A stretch of DNA of 22,715 nucleotides from positions 1 to 22,715 of the forward strand of contig RBNI01001381.1 of the NCBI GenBank assembly GCA_003990745.1. The letters run 5' to 3'. The notes under the pieces were generated by a model. That model was not told where the DNA came from. It was given only the letters and a program-made list of their open reading frames with translations, and searched no databases. Of the stretch, positions 20,073-22,715 are shown piece by piece. The position numbers were made by a program, and so were the translations under genes. Numbering within the stretch: position 1 is the first letter of the stretch; each line of letters begins with the position of its first letter. This stretch comes from Jimgerdemannia flammicorona. Lineage: Eukaryota > Mucoromycota > Endogonomycetes > Endogonales > Endogonaceae.

Positions 20073-20074
20073 TA

Positions 20075-20360
20075 TTGTGGCGTGCGATTTGTATGGATTG
20101 TTTGTTGAATTGCACGGCTCAATGTGCCACTGGTTAACTATACACTAATCTATCTCTTTATCAAATAATGTTCTGGCTCAATGTTCAGTTCAACTGCTGT
20201 TCGATTTGTTCGCGTTTCTCGCTTCAAGTTGGAGTTCGCGTGTCGCGAGTCGTTGGTCACGTGACTGGACGTTCGGAATGGCGAAACGGTCGAAGAACGT
20301 TTACGCGGTTTCTGGTGTGTTGACGATTATCCTAGTATTCTTGGCTAAGTTTCCTGGCGA
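20075..20360. other. Intergenic, CpG-containing, no gene
   Basis: Host-like composition with several CpGs. It includes CACGTGAC near 20258, a possible E-box type site. Open frames here lack an ATG or run into the repeat that follows. Confidence 0.4.
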
Positions 20361-20560
20361 GTTTCGCGGGTTCTCTATGTTTTCTGGTGGCGTTCTGGTT
20401 TCCTGGGTCTTGAATCCTAATGGCGGTCGTTTCCTTACTTGGCGGGTTTCGTAGCGGTTTTCCGGATTCTGCGGCAAGAGAAATTCTTCAACTCTTGGAG
20501 TCTTTTCCCAAAGTTTTTACACTAGACTTCTCTTGTCTTTCAGAACTTAAGTTGGCAAAA
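20361..20560 (+). repeat. Direct repeat unit 1 (CpG-rich copy)
   Basis: This unit starts GTTTCGCGGGTTCTCTATG and includes GCAAGAGAAATTCTTCAACTC at 20474-20494. It aligns with unit 2 at 20684-20870, offset 310-323 bp. Similarity fades after TCTTGTCTTTCAGAAC near 20548. It has no coding capacity. Confidence 0.7.
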
Positions 20561-20683
20561 CCAATTGACATGTATTGGGCCCCAATTGACTCATTCGTTC
20601 ATTGTTCTTAAATTCCTGGCAGGTTTTGATTTCTGAGGTGGCGTTAACTGACTTGTATGTTGTTGAGTTTCTGGCTGGTAATT

Positions 20684-20870
20684 GTTTCACAGGTTCTCTA
20701 TATTTCCTGGTAGCATTCTGATATTTTCTGAGGGTCTTGTATCCTAATGGTGGTCATTTCTGGTAGCAGTCTTGGTTTCTGTAGCAAGAGAAATTCTTCA
20801 ACTCAAACCTTGAGTAATTATTGCTCTAGTTATCTTGTTTCTTAGAATTATTCCAGTCTCTTGGAGGCAG
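20684..20870 (+). repeat. Direct repeat unit 2 (CpG-depleted copy)
   Basis: This is the partner of unit 1. It starts GTTTCACAGGTTCTCTATA, shares GCAAGAGAAATTCTTCAACTC (20784-20804) and ends near TCTTGTTTCTTAGAAT. Every CpG aligned with unit 1 is TG, CA or TA here. Confidence 0.7.
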
Positions 20871-21139
20871 TGTGTTTCTCTGTAAAACTTCTTTTTACTT
20901 CAAACTTCAACTGACTAAGGTTTATTCACTATAGATTAGGAGTATTTATATAACTTCAGGCTAAGAATAAGGCTAGGTAATTGGTTGTAACTCACAATTA
21001 CTAGAAGATACTATTTAGCATACTTTTGGAAATTAAGTAACTAACTAGTTAGATAAGGCTAATTTTATGTTTGTGATAAATTTGGCTAGTTAATATATAG
21101 TTACTATTTATACAACTAACTAACTTACTCAATTTGGCT
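20871..21139. other. AT-rich DNA with repeated TAACTAAC words, no gene
   Basis: It contains several copies of AACTAACT, GGCTAATA and GGCTAGTTAA-type words in both orientations. This could be part of an LTR or other non-coding transposon end. No boundary was found. Confidence 0.3.
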
Positions 21140-22130
21140 AATAGAGCTATTTTTATATATCTTAAAATTCAATATAACTAAGATTATATCATCCTTATTC
21201 TTTTTCTCATTTTCTTCAGAGAGTCTGGTCAAATTATTTTTTATATCCTCTATAGTTATACTGAAGTCAGTGGTGGGCTTTGGGAGTATAGAAAGAAAGT
21301 TATTGACATTATCTTTTAATAAAATAAATAGGTTGTCATTATTCTCTAAGTTGTCTGAGAGGGTGATATCATCAAAAAGTATAAGATTATTTTGCTCTTG
21401 AGGCCTCTAGTCAATAGTAAGATTATCTACAAAGTAGGAAATATCGAAGATAGTAGACTCTTAAGAGAGATTCTTAAAATAGTGTAATCAGACTATAAAT
21501 GAATTAGATTGTTCTCTAGAATGAGTTTCCAAAGGTCTTGAGCCTTATTACTCTTGATTATAATAATAGGTTGGGTCTCTTCTGTAATCATTTCCTCAAA
21601 GTAGTCTATATAGTAGCTTATTAATTCTTGAATATCAGAGACTTTGATATATTTTAGATTAGAAATGGCCCAGAGTATATGCCTGAAGATCTGGTAGACT
21701 CTTTTGGTTAGTTTCTGTTCATATCTATCTATATCTATAATATCCACAATTTCTTGAGAGCTGGCTTATATAAACTCTTAATAGAGGTAATATCCCAGCT
21801 CATATTCTTACTATATCCAAAGATACTCAGCAGTAGTAGTGATTCTTATCTCTATTTCTTAGTAATAATATAGTAGTAGGAGTCTCTTATATAGAGGTTT
21901 TGACTAGGGGTCCTTCTTATATGTAGCCTCATTGCTCTCTTAATATTAGTAAACATTTGTTCTTGAACTAATGAATCTGGATAACTCCTTGATCTGGCTG
22001 TTTAGTGGATGATAGGTATTTTGTTTTGTAGTAAGACTTCTATTTATATATAGTTAATACTTAATACTTCTTCTCTTGATACTTCTTTTATATCTTGAAG
22101 ATCTTCTTTTTTAGTTTAGAGAGTATAGCC
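21140..22130 (-). pseudogene. Degenerate AT-rich coding-like tract, unknown product (possible transposon gag)
   Basis: Minus-strand reading gives protein-like text in blocks. Block one (about 21950-21493) includes RVYQIFRHILWAISNLKYIK and VSDIQELISYYIDYFEEMIT. Block two, in another frame (about 21480-21145), includes LSDNLENNDNLFILLKDNVN and TIEDIKNNLTRLSEENEKKN. In-frame stops in these blocks are mostly TAA/TAG at places where CAA/CAG would restore glutamine, plus one that fits TGG. This is expected of a RIP-damaged gene. The acidic, coiled-coil-like C-terminal block and the repeat context suggest a retrotransposon gag. No conserved domain was recognised, and two frames compete between 22130 and 21880. 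Confidence 0.4.
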
Positions 22131-22715
22131 ATCTGACTAGTAGTAGTATATTACTAGGGTTATTATAAGTTATTATGAGTTTAGATGCAGATCATCTTAT
22201 AATTAGGATAAGTTATAGTTGAGTTATAATTTGCAACTAGTGACTTGTGAAATTAAGGCAGTCTTCTGAATTCTGATATTACTAGTTTCAAAGATATTAT
22301 TATAATATATATTGAGTAATATATATATATTAATAGTAAAGAATATTTAATTAGATATATTTTATTTCTAAATAAATAAATTGAAATAAGATAAATTCAA
22401 AGCTATTCAACTTTGAAATATTTGAATTTATATTCAATATTAAAATATTAAATCTTACTTATAGTATAATTTTGATAGTATCATATTTTTGTTAAAAGAT
22501 CAGTCTAATTTTATTTTATATAGTTTCAGTAGAAGAAATAGTAATATCTAGTTTTAGAAGACAAAAAAGATTTTTTAGCTTTGAATTCTCAATAATTATA
22601 AAAGACTAACTATTATAGATATATAATTCAGCAAATAAGTTTATCTTGAAATAACTTTACAGAGAATCTTGACTATTTAGAGAATTATTAAGTAATAATA
22701 AATTAATAATATAAG
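22131..22715. other. Extremely AT-rich tail of the window, no gene
   Basis: TpA-rich sequence with short palindromic words such as AATATTAAAATATTAAA and TTTGAAATATTTGAATT near 22410-22450. Nothing codes over a meaningful length. Its composition matches the damaged repeats to its left. Confidence 0.5.

Noticed and set aside
20206..20454. Plus-strand 82-codon frame
   Set aside because: It has no ATG near its start, runs into the direct repeat unit and is not preserved in unit 2.
1..22715. Search for tRNA, rRNA, CRISPR arrays or defence-type operons
   Set aside because: No cloverleaf-like, rRNA-like or regularly spaced repeat structure was seen, and the genomic context is eukaryotic transposon DNA.

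Overview
This window looks like transposon-rich fungal chromosome. The only convincing host gene has short spliceosomal introns with fungal-type signals (GTAAGT donors, GCTAAC branch sites) and encodes a small secreted protein with a Kre9/KNH-type cell-wall domain. The repeats carry dense C-to-T/G-to-A damage: TpA-rich tracts, CAA/CAG to TAA/TAG stops, and CpG to TpG/CpA. That points to RIP-like mutation and/or deamination of methylated cytosine. A repeat-laden filamentous ascomycete (truffle-like) is my best guess, but the species is not identifiable from the sequence.

Layout. 1-5.67 kb: a non-LTR (LINE) retrotransposon on the minus strand (copy E1), with ORF1 at 5586-3700 and ORF2 (AP endonuclease, reverse transcriptase, C-terminal zf-RVT-type zinc finger) at 3671-12. 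Its 3' tail lies beyond the window edge. 5.99-7.34 kb and 13.22-13.53 kb: two halves of one strongly AT-mutated Ty3/Gypsy pol (RT and RNase H, then integrase N-terminus), on the plus strand. They were split by a second, diverged, nearly full-length LINE (copy E2, 7344-13218, plus strand) with a poly(A) tail and a matching target-site duplication. 13.53-14.63 kb and 15.57-16.78 kb: two copies (A and B) of a 1.1-1.2 kb poly(A)-tailed retroposon without LINE genes, minus strand. Copy B has a 13-bp target-site duplication and interrupts an open frame.

16.9-18.1 kb: weak gene remnants, including an ankyrin-like motif. 18.77-19.42 kb: the three-exon secreted Kre9/KNH-like gene on the minus strand. 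19511-20072: a 562-bp MITE with long terminal inverted repeats and TA target duplication, sitting on the gene's TATA-like promoter sequence. 20.36-20.87 kb: an imperfect direct repeat whose two copies differ in CpG content. 21.1-22.7 kb: very AT-rich DNA with degenerate coding-like tracts on the minus strand.

The window therefore shows layered insertions: Gypsy first, then LINE E2 inside it, and retroposon copy A 0.3 kb downstream. The LINE machinery plausibly mobilised the poly(A)-tailed retroposons in trans. No element looks coding-competent, and no defence system, CRISPR array, rRNA or tRNA was seen.
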